64,000 nucleotides of DNA from Epilithonimonas xixisoli (GCF_004365655.1 NZ_SOEO01000001.1:1364001-1428000); one strand, 5' to 3'. Shown: positions 32,723 to 42,144, counted from the stretch's first letter. The notes: generated by a model not told the origin, from the sequence alone. Made by a program: numbers and translations.

Positions 32723-33157
32723 ATGAAAAAATTAATCTTATTAGCATCAGTTTCCCTGTTTGCTTTCACATCTTGCAAAAAAGACGATGATGAAGAAACA
32801 AATTCCATAGGTGGAGATTGGAAACTAAACAAAACGGAAATTAAATATGGAAACGGATCTTCCGAATCTGAAACACCAAACACTTGTGAGGCGCAGACAA
32901 CATTTAGTTTCAAAAATGATAACAAAGTGACTTCTAAAGTTTATTATAATGATGGAACACGTTGTATAAGTGATACATACACAGGAAACTACTCGTATGA
33001 CAGCGATTCTAAAATATTAACACTGACAGAAAGTGGAGAAACTGACACATACAGTGTTACCACGCTTACATCTTCAGAATTTGTACTTCTAAGCGATAGT
33101 GACGACTACGATGGCGATGGAAAAGTTGACAGAGAATATCTACACTTCAAAAAATAA
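32723..33157 (+). CDS. Lipocalin-like surface lipoprotein
   Basis: 144 aa. Lipoprotein signal (MKKLILLASVSLFAFTSC, Cys18) followed by KKDDDEE, an acidic run like the export signal that sends Bacteroidota lipoproteins to the cell surface. The mature part has the G-x-W start of lipocalin-like domains (IGGDWKLNKTEIKYG), then alternating strands. Near the C-terminus a DSDDYDGDGKVD loop looks like a calcium-binding DxDxDG site. Ligand and role unknown. Monocistronic, with a bidirectional terminator. Confidence 0.85.
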   Translation: MKKLILLASVSLFAFTSCKKDDDEETNSIGGDWKLNKTEIKYGNGSSESETPNTCEAQTTFSFKNDNKVTSKVYYNDGTRCISDTYTGNYSYDSDSKILTLTESGETDTYSVTTLTSSEFVLLSDSDDYDGDGKVDREYLHFKK

Positions 33158-33160
33158 TTC

Positions 33161-33197
33161 AAAAAAAGAGATTCCAAAATTGGAATCTCTTTTTTTA
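33161..33197. terminator. Bidirectional terminator, lipocalin gene and helicase gene
   Basis: AGAGATTCCAA and TTGGAATCTCT are perfect complements with an A-run before and a T-run after. It lies between two convergent genes and overlaps the last codon and stop of the helicase gene. Confidence 0.9.
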
Positions 33198-34544
33198 TTT
33201 CTTTCTCTTAGCAATCGATTTCTGCTTTTGTTGAGCTCTATTCGCTCCAAATTTTTTCGGTGCTTTTCGCTTGCTTGGCCCGCCCATATTGACTTTCTTG
33301 TTCTTGTCTTTTTTCTCGTGGAAAGCAGATTCGCCTTCGTTGAGTTTTGCGTTGGTCAAGAATTTCATCTTCACTTCTTCCTGTTCCGATGAGATTTTTA
33401 CTTTAGAAATCGTCACTTCTTCTGGGAATTCGGTTTTATTGATTTCTTTGTCCATCAACAGTTCGATGTCAAGAAGTTGTGCTTCTTCTTTTTTGGTGTA
33501 GAAAGTCACTGCAATTCCATCTTTATCAGCACGACCGGTTCTACCGATTCTGTGAATGTATTGCTCCGGAACTTCAGGAACTTCGAAGTTGAAAACGTGC
33601 GAAATATCCGGAATATCCAGACCTCTCGCCATAATATCCGTGGTGATAACACCTCGCAATTCTTCATTGGTGAATTCCTGCATCACTCTCAAACGGAAAT
33701 TCTGAGACTTATTGGAGTGGATGACACCAAATTGGTCTGGGAATTCGACATTGAGTTTTTCGTATATTAAATCGGCGTGTTTTTTATTATTAGCGAAAAT
33801 TAGAATTTTTTCTAAATCCGTTTCTGTTTTAAGAAGGTGAATCAATAAATTCAGTTTGGTGTTGAAGTTCTCAACAGGAACTGCAGATTGTGCAATCTTT
33901 TCCAAAGGCGTTCCCGACCTTGCCAATGAAATCTCGATTGGACCAGCGAAATATTCGTTCAATAAAGCATCTACAGCATCGGTCATCGTCGCAGAAAAAA
34001 GAATGTTTTGTCTTTTCTCTTTCATCATTTCGAAGATGTGTGTCAGTTGTGGACGGAAACCAAGATTCAGCATTTCATCAAATTCATCTATGATTAATTT
34101 GCCCACTTCCTTCAAAGAAATTGCATTGTCAATCGCCAAATCCATTACTCTACCCGGCGTTCCCACCAAAATGTCGCAACCGTCGTTGAACAATAATTTT
34201 TGAGTATTGATGTTTTTCCCACCGTAGATTCCAATGACTCTTGCGGTCAGATTCTCCGTCATTTTTGTGATTACTTCTGTCACCTGCACCACCAATTCTC
34301 TGGTTGGAACCAAAACCAAAACCGTTGGGTTTCCTGTTTTGTTGTACTTCCAAGTTTTAAGAACAGGAAGTGTGTAAGCCAAAGTTTTACCAGTTCCAGT
34401 TTGGGCAATTCCCATCACATCGCGTCCAGAAAGTATCGGCCCGATGCTTTTTTGCTGAATAGGCGTTGGTTCAAAAAGGTTGAGATCGGCTAGAACATCC
34501 AGAATCTTTTCCGGTAAATCGAAGTCTGCAAAAGTGGTTTTCAT
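33195..34544 (-). CDS. DEAD-box RNA helicase (DEFD variant)
   Basis: 449-aa ATP-dependent RNA helicase, RhlE/SrmB-like core. Q motif FEPTPIQQKSI, motif I AQTGTGKT, Ia PTRELV, Ib TPGRV, motif II as DEFD rather than DEAD, motif III SAT, motif V ARGLDIP and motif VI HRIGRTGR. The C-terminal 80 residues are basic and unstructured (KKDKNKKVNMGGPSKRKAPKKF), probably for RNA contact. Likely works in ribosome assembly or RNA decay; specific role unknown. Confidence 0.95.
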   Translation of the reverse strand: MKTTFADFDLPEKILDVLADLNLFEPTPIQQKSIGPILSGRDVMGIAQTGTGKTLAYTLPVLKTWKYNKTGNPTVLVLVPTRELVVQVTEVITKMTENLTARVIGIYGGKNINTQKLLFNDGCDILVGTPGRVMDLAIDNAISLKEVGKLIIDEFDEMLNLGFRPQLTHIFEMMKEKRQNILFSATMTDAVDALLNEYFAGPIEISLARSGTPLEKIAQSAVPVENFNTKLNLLIHLLKTETDLEKILIFANNKKHADLIYEKLNVEFPDQFGVIHSNKSQNFRLRVMQEFTNEELRGVITTDIMARGLDIPDISHVFNFEVPEVPEQYIHRIGRTGRADKDGIAVTFYTKKEEAQLLDIELLMDKEINKTEFPEEVTISKVKISSEQEEVKMKFLTNAKLNEGESAFHEKKDKNKKVNMGGPSKRKAPKKFGANRAQQKQKSIAKRKK

Positions 34545-34783
34545 CTGAATTTATTTATTTTTTCAAAGGTCAGATGGTGCATCCATAATGGTCTCCTTAT
34601 CTGCTATAGACATTTTGGAAGATGGATGGATCATCTGGGAAAATTTATTTTAAAGTAATATAGAGAAACGTAGAAATTTGAATTTCTTTTCGGTTTCAAT
34701 CGGCAAAGATAGGGATTTTGAAATCAAGGGGAATTTAATTCAATTTAAACTATTTTTTTTGTTAATTTGAATAATTATATTCA

Positions 34784-35128
34784 ATGAAAAATAATCAAAA
34801 AGAAAAATTCAAACTAAATAAACAGCAAAGGATTTCAATATTAGTTGTTGTTTTTTCTTTATTAATTTATCTCAATAGAAACGTTTTGATTTACAGAAAT
34901 ATCATAACATTTTTAGAAACAAAAGAAGTTTATGCCAAAATAATAGACGAAAAAGAAGGAAGTCGAGGCTCTCATCTCACAGGTTTTTTCACATACTATT
35001 ATGAATTTAAAGCTAAGGATGAATTGTACAAAAATCCAAGCTACAATGAAAAATTCAAAATTGGCGACAGCGTTTTAGTAATATATTCTACAGAATTTCC
35101 TTTTATTAATAAAGTTAAAAGTGAGTAA
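34784..35128 (+). CDS. Small membrane protein of unknown function
   Basis: 114 aa. A basic N-terminus (MKNNQKEKFKLNKQQR), one membrane helix (ISILVVVFSLLIYLNRNVLI), then a soluble domain of about 70 residues: KEVYAKIIDEKEGSRGSHLTGFF, YYYEFKAKDELYKNPSYNEKFKIGDSVLVIYS. The pattern (a strand with Y/F residues, then IGDSVxVIYSxEFP) resembles DUF3592-type beta domains, but I am not certain. Convergent with the histidine kinase gene. Confidence 0.7.
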   Translation: MKNNQKEKFKLNKQQRISILVVVFSLLIYLNRNVLIYRNIITFLETKEVYAKIIDEKEGSRGSHLTGFFTYYYEFKAKDELYKNPSYNEKFKIGDSVLVIYSTEFPFINKVKSE

Positions 35129-35145
35129 ATAATGTAATACTATTT

Positions 35146-36315
35146 TTAATTTGCTTTCTGCTCTTCCCTCAAAACAATCCTAAAAGTCGTTCCTTTTCCC
35201 ACTTCAGAATTTGCAATTTTCACTTCGCCTTTGTGATATTCTGTCACAACTCTTTTTGTTAAAGAAAGTCCCAATCCCCAACCACGTTTTTTGGTAGAAA
35301 ATCCAGGTTTGAAGGCATTTCGGATTTGTTGTTTTGTCATTCCGCTTCCAGTATCGGTGACATCGATGTAAACGCTTTTATTTTTTTTGTAGAGTGAAAG
35401 TTCCAATTTCCCCTCGCCTTTCATTGCATCAACAGCGTTTTTTACGAGATTTTCAATTACCCAACTCATTAGAATTCGGCTGTGTGGAACAAGAACAGGC
35501 TCGTAAGTTTTTCTTAAAGTGAAATCAACTTTGGTGGAAATTCTTGACTTTAAATAATCAAAATTTTGCTGAACTGTTTCGTTTATATCAAGGTCATTCA
35601 AAGCAGGAATTGAACCTATTTTGGAAAATCTTTCGGAGATGGTTTTCAGTCTTTCAACATCTTTTTCGAGTTCTTTTACGCCCAAGCCATTTTCGTCTTC
35701 CAGCTTCATAATCTCGACCCAACCAATCATTGAGGACAATGGTGTTCCAATCTGATGTGCCGTTTCCTTTGCCAAACCAGCCCAAACGAAGCCTTCGTCG
35801 GTTTTCTTCAACAATCGCAAAAACCAGAAAGAAAAGACAAGATAAAGCGAAATGAATAACGCCAATAGATAAGGATAAAATCGAAGATAATTCATCAAAT
35901 CAGAATTATCATAATACAGATATTGGTTGTTAAAATCGGGCAATTGGATCTCGAATGGTGGATATTTGTTTTCCATTTCGGCCATTTTTGCCTTTAATCT
36001 CTCCTTGTCTTTTAGGATCTCATCGGAAATTCCTCGACTTTCCAATAGGTTTCTGTTTTTATCTGTGACAATGATTGGTAAATCCTGATTTTCATCAACC
36101 ACATAAAAAGCCAATTCTGTAATTCTGGAATCAATCTCAGTGTCTTGAAGATAGCGCATCGCAGTCGCCAAAGTCCTGATTCTCTCGGTTTCCTTTTCTC
36201 TAAGATGTTTGATGAGGAAAAAAGATGACAGCGCAATTCCGGCAACAATAAACGTCAGGATGAAATAAATTACCCAACTGTTGATCCTTTTAAGAAAATT
36301 AAAACCTTTAATCAT
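35146..36315 (-). CDS. Sensor histidine kinase, orphan
   Basis: 389 aa. Two membrane helices (about 15-36 and 148-168) flank a periplasmic domain of about 110 residues. Then come a dimerisation helix with the phospho-accepting His187 (KETAHQIGTPLSS) and an ATPase domain (N-box ENLVKNAVDAM, G1 DTGSGM, F-box AFKPGFSTK, G2 GWGLGLSLTKRVV). Typical HWE/HisKA-like flavobacterial kinase. No response regulator gene lies next to it, so its partner is elsewhere. Confidence 0.92.
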   Translation of the reverse strand: MIKGFNFLKRINSWVIYFILTFIVAGIALSSFFLIKHLREKETERIRTLATAMRYLQDTEIDSRITELAFYVVDENQDLPIIVTDKNRNLLESRGISDEILKDKERLKAKMAEMENKYPPFEIQLPDFNNQYLYYDNSDLMNYLRFYPYLLALFISLYLVFSFWFLRLLKKTDEGFVWAGLAKETAHQIGTPLSSMIGWVEIMKLEDENGLGVKELEKDVERLKTISERFSKIGSIPALNDLDINETVQQNFDYLKSRISTKVDFTLRKTYEPVLVPHSRILMSWVIENLVKNAVDAMKGEGKLELSLYKKNKSVYIDVTDTGSGMTKQQIRNAFKPGFSTKKRGWGLGLSLTKRVVTEYHKGEVKIANSEVGKGTTFRIVLREEQKAN

Positions 36316-36594
36316 TGCTTATAAAACGGCAATTTAGGAATTTATTGTAAAATGGGATGAGAGATTATAGATTTTTAAAGGACACACTTTGAATTAAAGA
36401 GATTAATGTAGATATATTTGTATTCGATTAACAGTCTTTTAAAAAATTAATTAAAAATAGAAAGTGTAAAATTCAAGCTTAAAAAGATAAAATAGGATTA
36501 GCTATTTTACCTTAAATCTACATTGAAACTATGTGCCTATGTGGTTAATAAAACTTTTCAATGTAAATTTAAACATTCTCTAAACTTAAATACA

Positions 36595-37461
36595 ATGATT
36601 ACGATTCAGAATAAAAAACTAAAAGCCAGCTTCAACGAACTTGGTGCAGAACTGGTTTCGCTCATCAATCTTGAAACCGGAAAAGAAATCATCTGGGAAG
36701 GAAATCCTGATTTTTGGGGTGGAAAAAGTCCTGTGCTTTTCCCGACGGTTGGCGCTTTGAAGGATGACTCTTACATTTTCGAAGACAAAACTTATGAGAT
36801 GCCAAGACACGGTTTTGCGAGAAGAAAATTCTTCGAAGTGAAAAATTCATCTGAAAATGAAGTTGTTTTTGAATTGCATTCTGATGATGAAACTTTGAAA
36901 TTCTATCCTTTCGATTTCAGTTTGGAAATCAAATATACTTTGATTGAAAATAAGTTGACGGTTTTCTACAACGTGAAAAACACTTCTGAAAAAGAACTAT
37001 ATTTTTCCTTAGGCGCACATCCAGGATTTGCGATTGACACCAAAAATGGATTGAATTACAATGATTACGAAATTGCTTTTTCTGATGATGAAAAACTAGA
37101 AATCCATCCTTTGATTGATAACCTCATCAGCAATGAAACTCAAACCATCAATCTCGAAAACAAAACACTTCCACTTTCCTACGAACTATTCTCAAAAGAT
37201 GCTTTGGTAATGACGAATATGAAAAGTAAAGAATTGATTTTGAAAAATAATCAAAACAATCACAAAGTTATTTTCACATTTTCCAACTTTCCTTATTTCG
37301 GGATTTGGTCAGCGAAGAATGCAGATTTTGTTTGTTTGGAACCTTGGCAGGGAATTGCAGATTTTGAAAATCACAACCAAGATTTTACTCAGAAATTTGG
37401 GATTTTGAAATTGGAAAGGAATGAGGATTGGAAAGCTAATTGGGCGGTTGAGATTGAATGA
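36595..37461 (+). CDS. Aldose 1-epimerase family protein (YeaD-like)
   Basis: 288 aa from the ATG at 36595; the longer in-frame start adds residues unlike the family. Galactose-mutarotase fold. ELGAELVSLIN at 14-24, MPRHGFARR (His of the first catalytic pair), SLGAHPGF and the Glu in FVCLEPWQG are conserved. Interconverts anomers of a hexose or hexose phosphate; substrate unclear. Single gene with a strong terminator behind it. Confidence 0.92.
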   Translation: MITIQNKKLKASFNELGAELVSLINLETGKEIIWEGNPDFWGGKSPVLFPTVGALKDDSYIFEDKTYEMPRHGFARRKFFEVKNSSENEVVFELHSDDETLKFYPFDFSLEIKYTLIENKLTVFYNVKNTSEKELYFSLGAHPGFAIDTKNGLNYNDYEIAFSDDEKLEIHPLIDNLISNETQTINLENKTLPLSYELFSKDALVMTNMKSKELILKNNQNNHKVIFTFSNFPYFGIWSAKNADFVCLEPWQGIADFENHNQDFTQKFGILKLERNEDWKANWAVEIE

Positions 37462-37487
37462 TTTTTCATCACAAAGTCGTAAAAAAC

Positions 37488-37523
37488 AACCCCTTCAGAG
37501 TTTAGAACTCTGAAGGGGTTTTT
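37488..37523. terminator. Bidirectional terminator, aldose epimerase and 181-aa secreted protein genes
   Basis: AACCCCTTCAGAGTT and AACTCTGAAGGGGTT are perfect 15-bp complements around TAG, with a T-run to the right and an A-run to the left. It serves both convergent genes. Confidence 0.92.
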
Positions 37524-37543
37524 ATCTTAATTAAAAAATAAAA

Positions 37544-38089
37544 TTATTGCTTATCCAACTTGTTCCAATATTCCAAAATTTTACTTTGAATATTTTCAGG
37601 CAATGTTTTGAAATTGTCTGAGTAAACATCTTTCGTATAACCACTTTCTGCAGAAGTCGAAATTTCATAAAGCTTATCTTTCTTAGAAAAAATCAAATGA
37701 ACAGATTGTTGTTTTAGATCATAATCGTTCAAGGCGTAGATAAATAAAGCATCGATGCTTTTGTCTTTGTCATAATCTGCAAAAGCTTTTCGTTGTCCCC
37801 AAGCGCTTAAAATCCCATCGTGGGTCATCTGCTTTTTGGCAACTACTTTCCATTTTCCATCTACGTTTGTAAATCTCTGAAATGTCATTTTATCGGGTTT
37901 TGCGCCTTTTTCGATTTTAGAAAACATAAAAACATTATCCTCGTTATCAGGAGAATTGGCTTCGTCTACTTGTAGAATCCTTGTCCCTTCGTAAGGTAAG
38001 TTTTTGTAAGAATCTGGATGTCTTACGACGTTGGAAACTTGCGCATTCATCAAAGTTCCGATGAAAAGCATTGGTAATAAAATTTTCAT
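37544..38089 (-). CDS. Secreted protein of unknown function
   Basis: 181 aa. Signal peptide (MKILLPMLFIGTLMNAQ), then a soluble domain rich in Lys and Asp: NVVRHPDSYKNLPYEG, EDNVFMFSKIEKGAKPDKM and YDKDKSIDALFIYALNDYD. It has the pattern of single-domain, beta-rich flavobacterial secreted proteins, with FADYDKDKS as a possible calcium loop. No catalytic motif. It lies 86 bp downstream of the S9 peptidase gene on the same strand and might be co-transcribed. Confidence 0.75.
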   Translation of the reverse strand: MKILLPMLFIGTLMNAQVSNVVRHPDSYKNLPYEGTRILQVDEANSPDNEDNVFMFSKIEKGAKPDKMTFQRFTNVDGKWKVVAKKQMTHDGILSAWGQRKAFADYDKDKSIDALFIYALNDYDLKQQSVHLIFSKKDKLYEISTSAESGYTKDVYSDNFKTLPENIQSKILEYWNKLDKQ

Positions 38090-38175
38090 ATTCGTGTTTT
38101 TTTATATTCAGCTAAAATAAAAAAAATGCAGATGATAAATCAACTGCATTTCAATTTTTAATTATTATTTCTTGA

Positions 38176-40170
38176 TTATAAAGTTTCTTTCAACCATTCG
38201 AAAAATTCTCTTTGCCAAACCAAACCGTTTTGCGGATGCAGAACCCAGTGGTTTTCATTCGGAAAATAAAGGAATTTGGTTTTAAGACCTTTCAGTTTTG
38301 CGGATTGAAATGCCATTTGACCTTGCTCATAAGGAACTCGGAAATCTATGCCACCTTGGATCACCATAATTGGCGTGTCCCAACGATCCACGTGATTGAT
38401 TGGGTTGTATTTCGCATAAGCCTTTTGCATTGGCTTGAACCAGTAAGAACCTTTTAAATCCCAATCTGCGAACCAAAGTTCCTCAGTGGTTGCGTACCAA
38501 GATCTCATATCAAACAAACCGTCGTGCGCAATAAAAGTTTTGAATCTGTTCTGATGAATCCCAGCCAACATAAATACTGAATATCCACCATAACTTGCGC
38601 CAACAGCCGCCATTCTGGAACCATCTACATAAGGCAAAGTCTTGGCAAAATCTGCCGCCGACAAATAATCTCTAATCGGTTGTCCACCCCAGTCGCCACT
38701 GATTTGCTCATTCCATTCTACGCCCCAGCCTGGCATTCCTCTTCTATTTGGTGCAACTACAATATAATCGTTGGCTGCCATCAAAGCGAAATTCCATCTT
38801 GTGGAGAAAAACTGTGTCAATGCAGATTGTGGTCCACCTTGACAATATAAAAGCGTCGGATATTTTTTATTTGGATCGAAGTTCGGCGGATAATGGAACC
38901 AAACGCCCATTTCTTTTCCGTCCGAAGTTTTTACCATTTTCAGTTCAGATTTTCCTGCTGTTAATTTGGAATAATTGTCTTTATTAATATCAGTGATCTG
39001 TTTTAGAGAACCTTTAGAATCTACTTCAAACAAATCTGCATTGTGATTGATGTCTGTTTTTGTGATCCAAAGTTTTCCTTTATTCTCGATGAAAATTTCA
39101 TTAATATCAAAATCACCTTTTGTAATTTGCTTTACTGATTTGTTTTTTACGTCAACAGAAAATAATTGTTTTGTACCTCGGAAAGCGGCAGTAAAGTAAA
39201 CAGATTTTGCATCCTGACTCCAAGCAATATCGCCTGTAACGCTCTCGTCCCAAGCTTTGGTCAAATTGGTTTTGGATTTCGATTTCCAATCCATTACGAC
39301 GATGTCATTTTTGTCCGCTTCGTAGCCATCTCTTTCCATACTGAGCCAAAGCAGCGATTTCCCATCTGGACTGAATTTCGGATTTACGTCGTAACCCATC
39401 ATTCCTTCAGAAAGATTTGTGGTTTTTCCGGAAGCAAGATTGTATGCGAAAATATCGGTGTTGGTGCTTCTTGCATATTCCTCGCCTGACTTTGGTTTGG
39501 TCACATACAGCAACTCCGAAGAATCCGGACTCCAAACGAAATCTTCCGCTCCACCAAATGGTTTCTGAGGAGAATCGAAAGGTTTTCCTTCCAAAAGATC
39601 TTTAGCCTTGTCTGCAGATTCTGAAATATTCACCACGAAAACGTGGTTGTAGGAACCTTCATTCCAAGCGTCCCAATGGCGGTGATTCAGGTCTGTGTAA
39701 ATCTGTGCTGTGGTTTTTGGCAAATCTTTGTACTTGTCTTTCCCCATCAAATTCTCGATGTGAACGGCTTTGCTGAACGCTATTTTTTTACCATCTGGAG
39801 AAATCACGATGTTGTCAACTTCGCCAACGTTATAGAATTCTGACCAAGTTTTCCCTGAGTCTTTTGATAGATAAATTTGATTTTTCTCTAAAGCATAAAT
39901 CCCGTTTTTATCCCACTGAATCAAGCTTTTCTTTCCAATATCCAATTTTGAAGATTTCCCAGAAAGATCCAACCAGAATGTTTCGGAATTAGACTTTTCG
40001 GTTTTAAGGTCTGTCTTGCTGACTTTATAAATCAGTGATTGATGATCCGGAGAAACGGACTGCACACCCAAACGATTGAGCGTCCACATCGTTTCCGCAG
40101 TCATTACCTGTTGTGCATTCATCATAAAAGGTGTTGCTGCCATTGCAACTAGGATATGTTTAAATTTCAT
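38176..40170 (-). CDS. S9 family serine peptidase (DPP/acylaminoacyl-peptidase type)
   Basis: 664 aa. Signal peptide MKFKHILVAMAATPFMMNAQ, then a beta-propeller region (about 30-400, with repeated SPDG/SPD blocks such as VISPDGKKIAF, VWSPDSSELLY and FSPDGKSLLWL), then an alpha/beta-hydrolase catalytic domain. Triad: Ser526 (GASYGGYS), Asp609 (GGIDFRVP), His641 (NENHWVL). Exported, probably periplasmic; cleaves short peptides, perhaps after Pro or N-acyl residues. Single gene. Confidence 0.94.
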   Translation of the reverse strand: MKFKHILVAMAATPFMMNAQQVMTAETMWTLNRLGVQSVSPDHQSLIYKVSKTDLKTEKSNSETFWLDLSGKSSKLDIGKKSLIQWDKNGIYALEKNQIYLSKDSGKTWSEFYNVGEVDNIVISPDGKKIAFSKAVHIENLMGKDKYKDLPKTTAQIYTDLNHRHWDAWNEGSYNHVFVVNISESADKAKDLLEGKPFDSPQKPFGGAEDFVWSPDSSELLYVTKPKSGEEYARSTNTDIFAYNLASGKTTNLSEGMMGYDVNPKFSPDGKSLLWLSMERDGYEADKNDIVVMDWKSKSKTNLTKAWDESVTGDIAWSQDAKSVYFTAAFRGTKQLFSVDVKNKSVKQITKGDFDINEIFIENKGKLWITKTDINHNADLFEVDSKGSLKQITDINKDNYSKLTAGKSELKMVKTSDGKEMGVWFHYPPNFDPNKKYPTLLYCQGGPQSALTQFFSTRWNFALMAANDYIVVAPNRRGMPGWGVEWNEQISGDWGGQPIRDYLSAADFAKTLPYVDGSRMAAVGASYGGYSVFMLAGIHQNRFKTFIAHDGLFDMRSWYATTEELWFADWDLKGSYWFKPMQKAYAKYNPINHVDRWDTPIMVIQGGIDFRVPYEQGQMAFQSAKLKGLKTKFLYFPNENHWVLHPQNGLVWQREFFEWLKETL

Positions 40171-40254
40171 TTTTAAATTATTGATTAAAAAAACTCGGAC
40201 GAAGTTATTAAATTATAACGTAAATTTGGGTTGAACCATTTAAAAACTAATCTT

Positions 40255-41079
40255 ATGAAAAAACTTTTACTATTTAGTTTGATGATTGCTTGCCAGTGCT
40301 ATTTTGGACAGATTAGCTTTCAACCTACAGGAAATCACAACTTCGAACCTTATGTGGCAACCATTACTGGAAACGGAAGAATCTATTACACCACAGATGG
40401 ATCTGAGCCTACGAATAATTCGCCATCAGAAATGAATAATGTGAGCATCAACATTACTAAAACGACTGTTTTGAAAGCAAAATTGACAACTGGACAAGTT
40501 TACAGTAGAACTTTTTATTATGGCCCATTTCCAGCCAAAACTGTTTATTTCAAAGCGCCAACCAACTGGAGCTCGGTTTGTTCGTTTGCAAACTCTGTGG
40601 ATCCGCAAACCACGATTGACATTTGGGGACCGGGAAATAATATGAAACCAATGTGTGAGGGCTGGTACAAAAGCGAACTTGCTTTTTTTATAGGTCAGGT
40701 AGACTTCAACAACTGTTTGTTTCCTGCACCACCACCAATTTATCAATATTACAGTGTTGTAACAGAGGATACAATTTTCTATGATTATTCCGCAGGACCA
40801 ATTACAAATCCGCCAGCTTGTTTGTTGGACGTGAATGATCCTTCTAAAAAAGTTGCTGTTGTAAAGATTTTTCCAAATCCGGTTCAGGATTATGTGAATA
40901 TAGAATCTGAGAAAAACTTTGTTTCTTACGAAGTGGTGGACACCTCTGGAAAATTGATTCTTAATAAAGATTTTAAGAGCAATCAGATTGATATTAGGAA
41001 TTTGAAATCAGGAATTTATTTCATCAAACTGAAATCTTTGAATAGTGAGACCAATATTGTAAAATTTATTAAGAAATAA
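40255..41079 (+). CDS. T9SS-exported protein with chitobiase-like and starch-binding-like modules
   Basis: 274 aa from the ATG at 40255 (MKKLLLFSLMIACQCYFGQ); the longer TTG start is unlikely. Residues about 25-90 match the chitobiase/beta-hexosaminidase C-terminal type (IYYTTDGSEPTNNSPS, then KAKLTTGQVYSRTFYYG). About 95-190 (KTVYFKAPTNWSSVCSF, then WPGx and YY..F) resembles starch-binding modules of the CBM26 type. The last 75 residues are a T9SS type A sorting domain (KIFPNPVQDYVNIES, then SGIYFIKLKS...KFIKK). Hence secreted and probably surface-attached; carbohydrate binding is inferred. The -7 box TAAATTTG lies at 40221-40228. Confidence 0.88.
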   Translation: MKKLLLFSLMIACQCYFGQISFQPTGNHNFEPYVATITGNGRIYYTTDGSEPTNNSPSEMNNVSINITKTTVLKAKLTTGQVYSRTFYYGPFPAKTVYFKAPTNWSSVCSFANSVDPQTTIDIWGPGNNMKPMCEGWYKSELAFFIGQVDFNNCLFPAPPPIYQYYSVVTEDTIFYDYSAGPITNPPACLLDVNDPSKKVAVVKIFPNPVQDYVNIESEKNFVSYEVVDTSGKLILNKDFKSNQIDIRNLKSGIYFIKLKSLNSETNIVKFIKK

Positions 41080-41102
41080 GTTTTATTATTGATTAAAATC
41101 CA

Positions 41103-41110
41103 TATATTTG
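41103..41110 (+). promoter_or_regulatory. -7 box of secG
   Basis: TATATTTG, a full match to TAnnTTTG, 30 bp before the secG start. No convincing -33 TTG at N19. Confidence 0.4.
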
Positions 41111-41140
41111 CGCTTCAAAATTTATTACTAAGACTATACT

Positions 41141-41479
41141 ATGAGCACAATATTTACGCTGTTTATGATTCTAATTATCATTGCGAGCATCTTATTAGTT
41201 ATTATCATTATGGCTCAAAATCCAAAAGGAGGCGGACTGTCCGGAACTTTTGGTGGAACATCAGCAGCTAATTTTGGGGTTCAGAGAACCAATGATTTTA
41301 TGGAAAAAGCAACTTGGACTTTGGGAGCAACTATTGTTGTTTTGATTTTCCTAAGCATCATCCTTACAGGGAAACCTACTCTGACTGCTCCTGCAATGCC
41401 AACGCCTGTTAAATCTGAAGCGCCAGCAAATGCACCAGTAAACAATGCACCAGCAAATACTACGCCTGCTGCTAAGTAA
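41141..41479 (+). CDS. secG: Preprotein translocase subunit SecG
   Basis: 112 aa. Two membrane helices (FTLFMILIIIASILLVIIIM and GATIVVLIFLSIILT) around the SecG signature AQNPKGGGLSGTFGG, where the loop lies in the SecYEG channel complex at the inner membrane. The C-terminal tail is Ala/Pro-rich (PTPVKSEAPANAP, NAPANTTPAAK), longer than in E. coli SecG but usual in this phylum. Own terminator. Confidence 0.95.
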   Translation: MSTIFTLFMILIIIASILLVIIIMAQNPKGGGLSGTFGGTSAANFGVQRTNDFMEKATWTLGATIVVLIFLSIILTGKPTLTAPAMPTPVKSEAPANAPVNNAPANTTPAAK

Positions 41480-41502
41480 AAAATCTACTTTAAAATATAG
41501 AA

Positions 41503-41530
41503 AAAACGCCTCGAATTATCGAGGCGTTTT
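41503..41530. terminator. Bidirectional terminator, secG and HD-domain gene
   Basis: AAAACGCCTCGA and TCGAGGCGTTTT form a 12-bp stem with loop ATTA; T-run on each side. Confidence 0.92.
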
Positions 41531-41547
41531 TCGTGATTAAAATTGAT

Positions 41548-42141
41548 TTAATTTCTTACCAACTTATTCCCATCCAAACAAAGTTGCATCAATGCTTTGA
41601 AGCACTCGTCCATCTCGTCTGAGGCTCTGCAAATGGCATTTTCCAACATTGCTCTCACTTGTTTTTCTGTAACGCCGGCTTCTGTCCAGCTCTTGGCAGA
41701 TGTGTGAGCATTGAGGATGAACGGCATTATTCTGTCGATTGCGCAGGCGAATATTGCGTCAGGCGTTTCCTCTTCTTCGAATTCTATCCAAAGATTGTAG
41801 AATTCTGTGGAAAGTGGCTCATCCAAGATTCCGAAAATTCTTTTTGCCGCGAGTTTTTCTCTTTCGAATTTCCCCAGCATCCCGACCTCATCAAACAAAA
41901 AAGTATCGCCTGCATCTATTTCCACAAGATCGTGAATGGACAACATTCTGATGACTCTCAGCAAATCAATATCGGTGTTGTTTTTGGCGTAAGGGAAAAG
42001 AACCTGCGCCAAGATAATGATCTGCCAGCTGTGTTCCGCTGTGTTTTCTCTTCTGGAATCGTCTGCATTGTAGTTTCTTCTTTGGACATTTTTGAGCGCG
42101 TCCACCGCTAAGATGAAATCTATTTCTTTTTGGATATTCAT
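41548..42141 (-). CDS. HD-domain hydrolase (YfbR/HDDC2-like)
   Basis: 197 aa. Metal ligands H...HD...D are visible: ENTAEHSWQ (His), MLSIHDLVEIDAGD (His-Asp) and AIDRIMPFI (Asp). This set marks HD phosphohydrolases that remove phosphate from deoxynucleoside monophosphates (YfbR). The HDDC2 form is the closest that I recall. Cytosolic. Probably co-transcribed with the adjacent 228-aa protein gene, 3 bp upstream. Confidence 0.9.
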   Translation of the reverse strand: MNIQKEIDFILAVDALKNVQRRNYNADDSRRENTAEHSWQIIILAQVLFPYAKNNTDIDLLRVIRMLSIHDLVEIDAGDTFLFDEVGMLGKFEREKLAAKRIFGILDEPLSTEFYNLWIEFEEEETPDAIFACAIDRIMPFILNAHTSAKSWTEAGVTEKQVRAMLENAICRASDEMDECFKALMQLCLDGNKLVRN

Positions 42142-42144
42142 TTT

